From Streptomyces sp. NBC_01283 (GTDB taxonomy: Bacteria > Actinomycetota > Actinomycetes > Streptomycetales > Streptomycetaceae): 64,000 nt of DNA. The notes under the pieces are model-generated. The model saw only the letters and a list, made by a program, of their open reading frames with translations. It had not been told where the DNA came from and did not search any database. The DNA is taken from NCBI RefSeq assembly GCF_041435335.1, contig NZ_CP108431.1, forward strand, positions 1 to 64,000, given 5' to 3'. The position numbers and the translations under genes were made by a program. Shown in pieces: positions 56,639 through 64,000 of this stretch (positions within the stretch are counted from its first letter, which is position 1; each line of letters starts with the position of its first letter).

Positions 56639-57847
56639 TTGACTTCCACCACGGGCCCCGGCCTGCTGCTCGCGCAACGGCATGTCGCCCGTCTGCTGCT
56701 GGGCACGCTGATCGGACGCCTGCCCAACGGCATGGCACCCGTTGCGATCCTCCTCCTCGTCGCCCATCAGGGCGGATCACTCACGACCAGCGGCCTGCTG
56801 TGCGCGCTGTACGGGCTGGCCTCCGCGATCGGACAGCCCGCCCTGGGCCGGATGGTCGACCGGCGCGGACAGACTCGGGTCATCTCGGCCGCGGTTGCGA
56901 TCACCACCGCCTGCCTGGTTGCCCTGTCGGGGATCGACGTCACCGCCCAGCCCGGCGTCGCGGCAGGGCTTGTCGCACTCGCCGGACTGAGTACCCCACC
57001 GCTGGAGGCAGCACTACGCGCACTGTGGCCCGCCGTGCTGCCCGACGAGGAACGCCGCCGGGCCGCCCTCGCACTCGACACTGGTGCCCAAGGCCTGATC
57101 TTCGTCACCGGACCGCCGCTGGTGGCTGCCCTGTCCACAGCGCAAGGACCGCGCACCGCGATGGTCGCCACCGCCGCGCTCGGCCTGCTCGGTGCCGCCG
57201 TGGTGCTGACCGCGGGCCCCTCCCGCCGCTGGCGGCCCAGCGCTGTCGCCCACCCCTCCCGTGCCTTCGGGCCGCTGCACCACGTCGGGCTCCGGTGGTT
57301 GCTGCTGGCCATGAGCGGCGTCGGCTTTGCCCTGGGCGCGATGAACGTGTGGGCCCTCGCCCTCGCCGAACGCCACGGGATAGAGCTGTTGTCCGGAGTG
57401 ATCCCCGCTGCGCTGGCCACCGGCAGCCTCGTGGGCGGGCTGTTGTACGGACGATGCACCTGGCCCGGCACCCTCACCCATCAACTCATCACCGCCAGCG
57501 CCCTCTTCACGGCCGGATGGCTGCCCCTCCTGGCCGTCACCGGCTCGGCAGGGGTGATCGTGCTGACCGTGGTTCCGGGCCTTTTCCTCCCCGTCGTGAT
57601 CACCAATGCCTTCCTGACCGCAGACGCACTCACCCCGCCCGGCACCACCACCGAGGCCTACGCCTGGCTGATTTCCGCCGCCGGCACCGGCCAGGCTGCC
57701 GGCACCGCCCTGGCCGGCGCACTGGCCACACACCCCGCCCTTGGGGCAGCCCTGCCCGCCACCGGAGCCGCCCTCACCTTCGCGGTGATAGTCGGTACCC
57801 GCCGCCGAATCGCCGTCCCGGGCGCCGGGCCCCGCCGCGAAGGCTGA
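56639..57847 (+). CDS. MFS transporter
   Basis: 402 residues from TTG 56639, eight bases after GGGAGG; the open frame extends upstream into IS701 debris. Twelve hydrophobic segments can be counted, beginning LLLGTLIGRLPNGMAPVAIL. The loop between helices 2 and 3, GQPALGRMVDRRGQTRVISA, has the MFS motif A form GRxxDRxGxR. A related loop is LEAALRALWPAVLPDEERRR. Substrate is not deducible; antiporters of this kind often export antibiotics or take up small metabolites. It lies 413 bp upstream of the Sua5-TsaD operon in the same direction and may serve as its exporter. Confidence 0.9.
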   Translation: MTSTTGPGLLLAQRHVARLLLGTLIGRLPNGMAPVAILLLVAHQGGSLTTSGLLCALYGLASAIGQPALGRMVDRRGQTRVISAAVAITTACLVALSGIDVTAQPGVAAGLVALAGLSTPPLEAALRALWPAVLPDEERRRAALALDTGAQGLIFVTGPPLVAALSTAQGPRTAMVATAALGLLGAAVVLTAGPSRRWRPSAVAHPSRAFGPLHHVGLRWLLLAMSGVGFALGAMNVWALALAERHGIELLSGVIPAALATGSLVGGLLYGRCTWPGTLTHQLITASALFTAGWLPLLAVTGSAGVIVLTVVPGLFLPVVITNAFLTADALTPPGTTTEAYAWLISAAGTGQAAGTALAGALATHPALGAALPATGAALTFAVIVGTRRRIAVPGAGPRREG

Positions 57848-57903
57848 CCGGCACACCACGGCCCAGACCTCCCGCCCTTGCCCCACCCGCAAGACGATGC
57901 GCC

Positions 57904-57999
57904 ATGACCATTCGCAGAACCTGGGATTTGTGCCACATGTTCTTCGGCGCCAACCACTGCTGCCTCATCGACGCCCTCACGCACAGGCCCGCCCCATGA
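57904..57999 (+). CDS. Possible 31-residue peptide
   Basis: MTIRRTWDLCHMFFGANHCC followed by LIDALTHRPAP. It contains three Cys and three His in 31 residues. No clear ribosome site except a weak GA-rich stretch; it may be chance. If real, it would be a leader or small peptide between the transporter and the operon. Confidence 0.25.
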   Translation: MTIRRTWDLCHMFFGANHCCLIDALTHRPAP

Positions 58000-58259
58000 G
58001 GAAAGGCCCAGTCGGGCGGGCGCCAGGGCCGGTCAGGCGGACGTCCACCGTCCTTGGCCGGAGGTGCCCAGCAAGCCAGGTGTGCGCCGGTGGTGCCGCC
58101 AAGAGGAGAGATCTTCACAAGCGCACTAAGTTGCTGCACGTGCAACGCGTTGCCGGACTCAGCCGTCTTCCTGAAGCCATCCCCGGGCACTCCAATGGAA
58201 CAGCAAGCGCACAGGATATCGATCTTCGAATCCATGGGTACGGCCTGGGGAGGCAGACG
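58000..58259. other. Upstream region of the Sua5 operon
   Basis: No gene. Must hold the operon promoter. AT-richer sequence around 58105-58135 is a likely place. The ribosome site GGGGAGG is at 58247-58253. Confidence 0.45.
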
Positions 58260-59240
58260 ATGCGACCGTCTCAGATCGTGGTGCCGGACACTGAGGGCCT
58301 GAGCCAGGCAGTCACGCTCTTGAAGGGCGACAAGGTGTGTGCGTTTCCCACCGAGACAGTTTATGGCCTGGGGGCAAACGCCCTGTCAGCAGCGGCGATC
58401 TCGGCGGTGTACCAGTTGAAAGGGCGCCCGTCCTGGAACCCACTGATCGTCCATGCAAGGAATGCCGACATGGCACGATCGCTCGCCGCCACATGGCCTG
58501 ATGAGGCGGCTGAACTGGCCCAGCGGTTCTGGCCTGGCCCGTTGACACTGGTCGTGGAGCGTGCTGCTCACGTGCCCGCACACGTCAGTGCCGGATCGCC
58601 TACGGTCGCGATCCGAGTGCCGGCGCACCCGGTGGCACAGGCCCTGCTAGAGGCGTGTGAGCTGCCGCTGGCAGCCCCGAGTGCGAACCGTTCCGAAGGG
58701 CTGTCCCCCACGAGCGCCGAGCACGTGGTGCGGAGCCTGCCGGAGGTGCCGCTGGTCCTGGACGGAGGCCGTTGCCGGCTGGGGCTCGAGTCAACTGTGG
58801 TGGATGTCAGCTGTGGCACACCTCGCCTGCTTCGTCCAGGCGCTCTGGCCGTGGCGGACATCCGTGCCGCAGTGGGTGTCCTCGACGTCCCCGGGCACGG
58901 AAGCGCGCATCCGGAGGCGGTCCGTTCACCGGGCATGAGCAAACGGCACTATGCGCCGCGCGCCCGCATTGTGCTCGTGGCCGACTTCGATAAGCCAACG
59001 CTGCAACAGTTGAGGTCACCCCTGGGAATCCTCACCTACCATCCGTCCGATGCCGCCGTGGCAGACCCAGACACTCGGGTGGAGATCCTGCCGGCTGATC
59101 CGCAGGGATTCGGTGCGGAACTGTATGCCGCCTTGCACCGACTCGATGAGTGCGGTGTCAGCACCATCGCAGTCCTGGCCCCGCCCGCGGGCGAAGGCTG
59201 GCTGGCTGTCCGTGACCGCTTCGACAGGGCTGCAGCATGA
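58260..59240 (+). CDS. Sua5-type L-threonylcarbamoyl-AMP synthase
   Basis: 326 residues with a strong GGGGAGG ribosome site. The YrdC domain is complete: KVCAFPTETVYGLGANALSA, YQLKGRPSWNPLIVHARNAD, AQRFWPGPLTLVVERAAHVP, TVAIRVPAHPVAQALLEACE, PLAAPSANRSEGLSPTSAEH. The linker SPGMSKRHYAPRARIVLVAD and a C-terminal Sua5 domain follow. The family condenses L-threonine, bicarbonate and ATP to threonylcarbamoyl-AMP, the donor for the t6A tRNA modification. Here it is first in an operon of small-molecule enzymes, so it may be a dedicated second copy. The carbamoylated substrate might be threonine or another amino donor. Confidence 0.93.
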   Translation: MRPSQIVVPDTEGLSQAVTLLKGDKVCAFPTETVYGLGANALSAAAISAVYQLKGRPSWNPLIVHARNADMARSLAATWPDEAAELAQRFWPGPLTLVVERAAHVPAHVSAGSPTVAIRVPAHPVAQALLEACELPLAAPSANRSEGLSPTSAEHVVRSLPEVPLVLDGGRCRLGLESTVVDVSCGTPRLLRPGALAVADIRAAVGVLDVPGHGSAHPEAVRSPGMSKRHYAPRARIVLVADFDKPTLQQLRSPLGILTYHPSDAAVADPDTRVEILPADPQGFGAELYAALHRLDECGVSTIAVLAPPAGEGWLAVRDRFDRAAA

Positions 59241-60283
59241 CGGCGCCCGGGCGGGGACTGGTTCTTGGGGTGGAAGTCACCTTCAACAACTGCTGCGTGA
59301 GCCTGCTGACGCCCGACCGACAGGTGATCGACGAAGCGAATATGGTGTTCCGGCCGCCCCCAGGCATTGTCCAGGACACTCCTGAGTGGTCACAGGAGTT
59401 AGCTGCCTTCCATACACGGACCCTGCCGCAGATCGTGACCGCGGCCGTGGCAGCCGCACCCGCCGACATCCCCTTCGAACTCTGCTGTCTGTCGGTGGTC
59501 TCCGGGAAGCACAACCGCAACGTGGAACTCGCCCGTCCCATCCTGAGACAGACGGCCCGGCACCGCGAAGCGAAGCTGCTTGAGGTCGACCATCACGAGG
59601 CTCACCTGCTGATCGCCCTGCTGTACCAACCCGGCCTTCAGTTCCCCTACATCGGCCTCACGGTCGCCGGGGGGCATTGCCGCCTGTCGCTGGTGCGTGG
59701 CGTAGGCGACTATCAGCTACTGGGCAGTCACGAGGCTGCTCCCCGCAATCGTTTTGGCCACGGCAGGGCACCGGGCTCCGTCCTGGACCGGTGTGCAGAG
59801 CTTCTGGGACTGGTGCCGGCCGGGCAGCCTGACGGTGCCATCACGATCGATGTCCTGTCCCAGCAGGCAACCGTCCCGCCCTTGACCGATCGATTCGCGA
59901 TCACCGCACGTGCGAACTCAGCCAACGGATACGACTTCGACTTCCACGCGCTGTACGAAGAGGTGGCGCACGCACATCAGGCCTCTGGTGCCGACCCCCG
60001 TGAACTCGCTGCCGCCGCCCAGGAACAGGTGATGGCCATTCTGGTCGAGAAGGCCTTCTCCGCCGCCGCCGCATGGGATGCCCATGGGGTGTGCCTGGGC
60101 GGCGGAGTCGCCGCGAACAGCCGGCTGCGGACGCTTGCCCGCAACCGTGCTGCTCATGACCGCCGGTGGGTGTGCATCCCGCCACCCGAGGTCTGCGTGG
60201 ACAACGCCCGGATGATCGCCTTCGCGGGGATGTTGCGGGCGGATCAGGAAGCCGCGGGAGGCGCGCAATGCGGATACTCATGA
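59237..60283 (+). CDS. TsaD/Kae1-like carbamoyl- or threonylcarbamoyl-transferase
   Basis: 348 residues overlapping the previous stop (ATGA). ASKHA-fold signatures: LVLGVEVTFNNCCVSLLTPD at the start, VDHHEAHLLIALLYQPGLQF with the metal-binding pair His119/His123, YIGLTVAGGHCRLSLVRGVG, VCLGGGVAANSRLRTLARNR and CVDNARMIAFAGM with the third metal ligand Asp. TsaD transfers the threonylcarbamoyl group from the Sua5 product to adenosine 37 of tRNA. Related Kae1 domains in TobZ/NovN-type enzymes O-carbamoylate antibiotics. Several TsaD signature residues differ (HHEAH for HxEGH), so a non-tRNA acceptor is plausible. Coupled to Sua5, it forms a split version of a TobZ-like pair. Confidence 0.85.
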   Translation: MTAPGRGLVLGVEVTFNNCCVSLLTPDRQVIDEANMVFRPPPGIVQDTPEWSQELAAFHTRTLPQIVTAAVAAAPADIPFELCCLSVVSGKHNRNVELARPILRQTARHREAKLLEVDHHEAHLLIALLYQPGLQFPYIGLTVAGGHCRLSLVRGVGDYQLLGSHEAAPRNRFGHGRAPGSVLDRCAELLGLVPAGQPDGAITIDVLSQQATVPPLTDRFAITARANSANGYDFDFHALYEEVAHAHQASGADPRELAAAAQEQVMAILVEKAFSAAAAWDAHGVCLGGGVAANSRLRTLARNRAAHDRRWVCIPPPEVCVDNARMIAFAGMLRADQEAAGGAQCGYS

Positions 60284-61458
60284 CCACTTGCCCGCAGTAC
60301 GGCCACTTCTACCCGCTGGTCCCGCTGGGATGGGCCCTGCGCGGCGCCGGGCACGAGGTGCGGGTCGCTGTCCCAGAGAACTTTGTTGACATCGTCGCGC
60401 AGGCGGGCCTGCCAGCGGCTCCCGTGGGCGGCGTGGTCCGCACCCGGGACATCATGGAGGGCGGAAAGGGCGAGCTCCTTGATGCCTGGGCAGCAGACCC
60501 GGCCGCCATGCATGTGCGGGCCCTGCGGCTGGTCAGCCGATTCGCCTTGCACCTGGCCGAGCCGATCGTCAGCTTCTGCCAACAGTGGAGCCCTGACCTA
60601 GTGCTTCATCCGACTTTGGACTTCTCCGGACCGCTCGTCGCGTCCGTCCTGGGAGTACCAGCGGTCAGCCTGTCCCCTGGCCTCCCGATCGCGCAGAGAG
60701 CAATGGCCGCCGCGCACGACGAACTAGCCGATCTCTACGGCGCGTGGGGATACCAGCCTGCAGAGACCCCTGCGGCGGTCCGACTGGAGACCTGGCCGAC
60801 GAGTCTACTCGCGCACCCCGGCCAGCCCATGCGGTATGTCCCCTACAACGGGCCCGAGACGATGCCGACTTGGCTGCTTGGCCGCCCCGTAGGCACGTCA
60901 CGCGCATGCGTGACGCTCGGCTCTATCCTGCCCAAGACAGGGGGCCTTGAGGTCCTTCCCGCGCTGATCACCGCATTGCACGACCTCCTCGAGCAAGTCG
61001 TGATCGTACTCCCGCACGAGGCAGCGAAGGCCCTCACCGACCTCATCACACTCCCGGCCGGAGTCCATCTCGCCGATACAGTCGCAGGCCCCTGGTTGGC
61101 TCTTAACCTGGCCGCCGAAGGGTCCGCCCTGTTGGTGCACCACGGCGGTGCCGGCACGACCCAGACCGCTTTCAGCATGGGGATCCCCCAGTTGGTGATC
61201 CCCAGAATGGCTGACCAGTTCGACGTCGCCAACGCCGTCGTACGTTCCGGTGCCGGCCGCGCCTTACAGCCGTCCCAGCTCACCCCCGAGACCGTACGCG
61301 AGGCGGCCGCCGACCTCATCACCGACGCCAGATACCGTCAGGGCGCCGCAAGGGTTCAAGGTGAAATGGCCGCACAACCGCACCCCGGCCAGGTAGCGGC
61401 CATGCTGGAAGAGCTGATCGCCCGCCCCGGGACGTCCTGGAGCCGACCATGCGGATAG
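60268..61458 (+). CDS. UDP-glycosyltransferase-like (MGT/EryCIII-type) enzyme
   Basis: 396 residues. The N-terminus MRILMTTCPQYGHFYPLVPL followed by GWALRGAGHEVRVAVPENF is the acceptor-side domain of antibiotic glycosyltransferases (catalytic His in YGHFYP). The donor-site signature is LLVHHGGAGTTQTAFSMGIP, QLVIPRMADQFDVANAVVRS. This GT1 type attaches deoxysugars or hexoses to polyketides, phenols or nucleobase-like aglycones. It overlaps the TsaD-like gene by 16 bp and LOG by 10 bp, so all are translated together. No sugar-biosynthesis genes are in the window; the donor may be a common NDP-sugar. Confidence 0.9.
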   Translation: MRILMTTCPQYGHFYPLVPLGWALRGAGHEVRVAVPENFVDIVAQAGLPAAPVGGVVRTRDIMEGGKGELLDAWAADPAAMHVRALRLVSRFALHLAEPIVSFCQQWSPDLVLHPTLDFSGPLVASVLGVPAVSLSPGLPIAQRAMAAAHDELADLYGAWGYQPAETPAAVRLETWPTSLLAHPGQPMRYVPYNGPETMPTWLLGRPVGTSRACVTLGSILPKTGGLEVLPALITALHDLLEQVVIVLPHEAAKALTDLITLPAGVHLADTVAGPWLALNLAAEGSALLVHHGGAGTTQTAFSMGIPQLVIPRMADQFDVANAVVRSGAGRALQPSQLTPETVREAAADLITDARYRQGAARVQGEMAAQPHPGQVAAMLEELIARPGTSWSRPCG

Positions 61459-62042
61459 GCGTGTTTTGCGGAGGGACGGTCGGACACAACCCACAGTTCA
61501 CCGCGGCCACACACGACCTGGCCGTCGAGCTCGCGAACCGCCGGATAGGCATCGTGTTCGGTGGCGCACGAATTGGCCTTATGGGAGTGCTCGCAGACAG
61601 TGCCCTCGCCGTCGGCGGAGACATCATCGGCGTCATCCCTCACTGGCTACGTGACCGTGAGATCGTCCACGAGCGGGTACCCCAGATGCACGTCGTGGGC
61701 GGCCTGGCCGAACGGAAACAAGTGATGGCACGATTCAGCGACGCCTTCCTGGCGTTGCCCGGCGGCGTCGGCACCATGGACGAACTCTTTGAGATGTGCA
61801 CCTGGAACAAGCTAGGCCTCCAGCACAAACCCTGTGGCCTGCTCAATGTCGACGGCTTCTACGATGAACTGGCAGCCTTCCTCACCCGCGTACGCACGGC
61901 CGGCTTCCTACCGGAGAACACATCGGATCTGGTGACCGTGTCGCCTGACATCCACCACCTGGTCGGAGCACTTGTCGCAACCGCACCGCCGACTTATAGC
62001 CCCGGGCCCATCCCGCCCGTGACGGCCGGTCCCGGCGGATGA
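61449..62042 (+). CDS. LOG-family nucleoside 5'-monophosphate phosphoribohydrolase
   Basis: 197 residues. The Rossmann-type start is MRIGVFCGGTVGHNPQFTAA, then VFGGARIGLMGVLADSALAV and the diagnostic FLALPGGVGTMDELFEMCTW (PGGxGTxxE). RVPQMHVVGGLAERKQVMAR is the substrate-side loop. LOG enzymes split N6-modified AMP (cytokinin ribotides) or other NMPs into base and ribose 5-phosphate. The first loop GGARIG replaces the usual GGGxxG. The gene sits between a glycosyltransferase and a nucleotide pyrophosphatase, an order that suggests base release from a nucleotide intermediate. Confidence 0.92.
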   Translation: MRIGVFCGGTVGHNPQFTAATHDLAVELANRRIGIVFGGARIGLMGVLADSALAVGGDIIGVIPHWLRDREIVHERVPQMHVVGGLAERKQVMARFSDAFLALPGGVGTMDELFEMCTWNKLGLQHKPCGLLNVDGFYDELAAFLTRVRTAGFLPENTSDLVTVSPDIHHLVGALVATAPPTYSPGPIPPVTAGPGG

Positions 62043-62058
62043 CCTGCCAGGAGGACCG

Positions 62059-62691
62059 ATGGAGCAGATCACCGCTGTCCTCGTAGGCACCACCAACCCC
62101 GACAAAGCGCGACGCTGGCGCCGCCTCCTGCCCGCCAGCATCGACGTGCAGTTTCCCGACGACCTTGGCCTACACCTCGCCATCTCCGAAACGTCCACCT
62201 CACCCCTTGCCAATGCCCGTGTCAAGGCCAAGACCTGGTCCGGCTCCACTGGCCGGGCCTGCTTCGCCGACGATCTCGGCCTGTACATCGACGCGTTGGA
62301 CGGCGCCCCCGGCGCTGCGATGAAAACCTGGGGCGGGCTGATCACAGAGCAGGCCACTGAGGCCGAGCGCCGTGCCGTACTCGCCGCTGCCATCGCCCCG
62401 CTACCGGACACCTCCTGCCGCCTGGATACAGCAATCGCATTCGCTCTGCCCAACGGCGTCTGCTGGTCGGCCCTGCACCACACACACGGGCACCTCGACA
62501 AGGAACGCGCCCACAGGGCACACAACGCGGGAGCGCTCCTCGAAGACATCCTGGTCATCGCGCCCTTCGGCAAGACCTTCGCCGACATGACACCCATCGA
62601 GCGGCATCAGGAGGAGACCGGACTTCGCCGCATCGTCACACACGCTCTCGCCCGATCGATGGCAATGAAAGGCAGCCCCGAGGGCGAATGA
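62059..62691 (+). CDS. HAM1/RdgB-like nucleoside triphosphate pyrophosphatase
   Basis: 210 residues with AGGAGG 8 bp before the ATG. The Ham1 start is VLVGTTNPDKARRWRRLLPA, followed by SPLANARVKAKTWSGSTGRA and ACFADDLGLYIDALDGAPGA, the active-site block (DDxGL.v.aL.g.PG). The C-terminal KTFADMTPIERHQEETGLRR replaces the usual K-xxx-SHRxxA. The family hydrolyses non-canonical purine NTPs (ITP, XTP, N6-hydroxylaminopurine NTP) to NMP. As the last gene of the operon, it could feed NMP to the LOG enzyme or remove modified NTPs. Confidence 0.88.
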   Translation: MEQITAVLVGTTNPDKARRWRRLLPASIDVQFPDDLGLHLAISETSTSPLANARVKAKTWSGSTGRACFADDLGLYIDALDGAPGAAMKTWGGLITEQATEAERRAVLAAAIAPLPDTSCRLDTAIAFALPNGVCWSALHHTHGHLDKERAHRAHNAGALLEDILVIAPFGKTFADMTPIERHQEETGLRRIVTHALARSMAMKGSPEGE

Positions 62692-62839
62692 GCTGTGTGC
62701 TGCTCCCCCAGGAACAGTGCAGACCCCAAGAACGCGATCGAGTCCGGCAACGCCCGGATCCGACGGGTCGTCAAGGCCGCGGCCACTTCCCCAACAGGGA
62801 GTGTCCAAAAGACGGCGGATCCGATGATCAAAGAGACGC

Positions 62840-63035
62840 CTGATGGGCGAGATCACCGACCACGTCGGCTATGACAAGCACGACGTGATTGGCAGGAACA
62901 GTGGCAACAGCCGTAACGGCAGCCGCTCGAAGACCGTGCTGACCGACGTCGGCCCGGTCGAGGTGAAGGTGCCCCGCGACACCGCCGGCCCCTTCGAGCC
63001 GCAGCTCGTGAAGACGCGGCAGAAGCGTCTGCGGT
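62840..63035 (+). pseudogene. IS256-family transposase, N-terminal fragment
   Basis: GEITDHVGYDKHDVIGRNSG, NSRNGSRSKTVLTDVGPVEV and KVPRDTAGPFEPQLVKTRQK with RL are the conserved N-terminal block of IS256 enzymes. The catalytic core is missing; the match ends at about 63035. Confidence 0.75.
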
Positions 63036-63300
63036 CGTCGAAGCCGACGATCATCTCCGGCTCGGCGATCGTCTCGTCCTCCGGCTCGATGGACCGCAGG
63101 GTGTGGGGGATCGAGCTGGTGGCATCCGCGATGATGAACGCGGTGTGGGCGTCGGTTGGCCATGTAGACGTATGCAAGGCGAGCTGTTCGTTGGGGGAAT
63201 GCCCCCGGCCCTTGACTGGCCGCCGGATCCGCGCATTTGCGGATAGGGCAGCCGAGACGGCGAGATCTAACGCACGCTCGCTGGGCGGTGCCACGTGGCG
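63036..63300 (-). other. Coding-like minus-strand patch of unknown family
   Basis: The minus strand reads ARIRRPVKGRGHSPNEQLAL, HTSTWPTDAHTAFIIADATS and SIPHTLRSIEPEDETIAEPE, with protein-like composition and no stop in 88 codons. The start (about 63294) and the function are unknown, and it abuts the IS256 fragment. The plus strand is also open here and may be the shadow. Confidence 0.3.
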
Positions 63301-63482
63301 GCTCGTTGCTGAGTTCTCACAGCCTCGTCAGCGTCGTAGAGCCCTGTGCAGCGGCGCTGTCCATGCTCCCCCTCGGCGGTAGGCAGATGCCGACACCGGC
63401 TACATAAACGTTGCCCATGCATAGCTCCTCAATCGATTCTGCTACGGCACCGGTCGGGTTGGAGGGCTTGAGGACTTAAAAG

Positions 63483-64000
63483 TCAGGGTCCGATTCGTGT
63501 CGCGGTCACCATCGCCACCGTGTACCGCATGGTGAACCGTCCTCCCAAACTGTCAATCACTCCCCCGATGCCTGCTAACAGTTCATCGAGCTTGCCTGCC
63601 GGAAACTGGCTATGGCCGGCGAAGGTGGGCAGTTGATCCAGCCACTCATCTCGATAATACGTCTGGTTCCAGTCGAGCTCCCGTTGCTCCGGTGCATCGA
63701 AGGCGCCTGTTCTACGTATCCCGTCGGCCGCCTTGTCACACAGAGTCAAATACCCAGCTGGGCCAGGCATCAGTCCGCTGAGGTACATCGGCATGTCTGG
63801 TAGAACCCGGCGGTAGACCGCGGTAAAGGCTTCCGTTATAGCCGGTGGAGGTTTGAGCACGTTCCAGAACACAGCTATGCGCCCGCCTGGACGCAATATC
63901 TGGGCTGCCTTGGCCGCGCCGACGACGGGGTCCACCCAGTGCCATGCCTGTCCGGACACGACTGCGTCGAACTTCCGGCTGCCTGTGTTCCAGGTTTCGA
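63483..64000 (-). CDS. Class I SAM-dependent methyltransferase, C-terminal part (runs off window)
   Basis: About 172 codons to the right edge, no stop. NTGSRKFDAVVSGQAWHWVD and AAKAAQILRPGGRIAVFWNV are motifs of small SAM methyltransferases (motif II and post-II region, with FDAVVSGQAWHWVD close to UbiE/trans-aconitate types). The SAM-binding GxGxG motif would lie beyond the window. The C-terminal region LGGRFTMRYTVAMVTATRIG is complete. It is convergent with the operon and separated from it by transposon debris. A role in the operon's pathway is possible but unsupported. Confidence 0.85.
   Translation of the reverse strand, partial: ETWNTGSRKFDAVVSGQAWHWVDPVVGAAKAAQILRPGGRIAVFWNVLKPPPAITEAFTAVYRRVLPDMPMYLSGLMPGPAGYLTLCDKAADGIRRTGAFDAPEQRELDWNQTYYRDEWLDQLPTFAGHSQFPAGKLDELLAGIGGVIDSLGGRFTMRYTVAMVTATRIGP

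Noticed and set aside
62843..63382. A single 179-codon plus-strand gene
   Set aside because: The first 65 codons are an IS256 fragment; after 63035 the match stops and the minus strand looks more protein-like.

Overview
The window is high-GC actinobacterial DNA, almost certainly a Streptomyces chromosome. Supporting signs are GTG/TTG starts, ATGA-coupled genes, a DUF5753-type XRE regulator with a DUF6879 partner, DUF6233, OafA/SGNH and YaaH-type genes. The very high density of broken insertion sequences suggests a chromosome arm or another accessory island. No rRNA, tRNA or CRISPR array was seen.

Layout. 1-1517: N-terminal half of a SNF2-type helicase running off the left edge. 2097-6436: an IS630 transposase gene split by a group II intron and by an IS5-family element. 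6817-8527: first of three long paralogues that join a hemopexin-like N-terminus to a glycine-rich C-terminus. 8.7-13.9 kb: IS3, IS21, IS256, IS1182-inside-ISL3 and IS701 debris. 14.2-15.7 kb: second hemopexin/Gly-rich paralogue. 16.1-17.6 kb: TetR regulator plus alpha/beta hydrolase. 18-24.8 kb: small Streptomyces-type genes (XRE/DUF6879 pair, three-gene micro-operon, DUF6233 remnant, a secreted protein with a membrane partner). 25.2-31.3 kb: another transposon graveyard (IS5, IS4 inside ISAzo13, IS481, IS3, IS110, a group II intron stub) containing a Doc-like toxin-antitoxin pair. 31.4-36.3 kb: lipoprotein/histidine kinase/response regulator operon and an acyltransferase/SGNH pair. 36.7-42.3 kb: intact IS110, third hemopexin/Gly-rich paralogue, IS30 remnant and a broken beta-propeller gene. 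43.8-48.5 kb: YaaH-family membrane protein, a second secreted protein with a Cys-flanked C-terminus, and a secreted trypsin-like protease. 50.1-54.4 kb: an IS605-type element whose tnpB is interrupted by a second group II intron. 54.9-56.6 kb: more debris, including a fourth Gly-rich remnant. 56.6-62.7 kb: an MFS transporter, then a tightly coupled five-gene operon. 63.5 kb to the end: a methyltransferase running off the right edge.

How the parts work together. The most promising functional unit is the operon at 58260-62691: Sua5-type threonylcarbamoyl-AMP synthase, TsaD/Kae1-like transferase, UDP-glycosyltransferase-like enzyme, LOG-type nucleotide phosphoribohydrolase and HAM1/RdgB-like pyrophosphatase. 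An MFS transporter lies just upstream. Together these suggest a small-molecule pathway, possibly to a carbamoylated or threonylcarbamoylated, glycosylated nucleobase; this is inference. The second striking theme is the hemopexin/Gly-rich family: nearly identical N-termini and leader regions, divergent C-termini, and a roughly 2 kb duplicated unit for copies 2 and 3. Third, both complete group II introns sit inside transposon genes, and in both cases joining the flanking exons restores a conserved catalytic motif.

Many genes carry single- or two-base indels. These may be true decay in a non-essential region or partly sequence error, and each affected entry says so.
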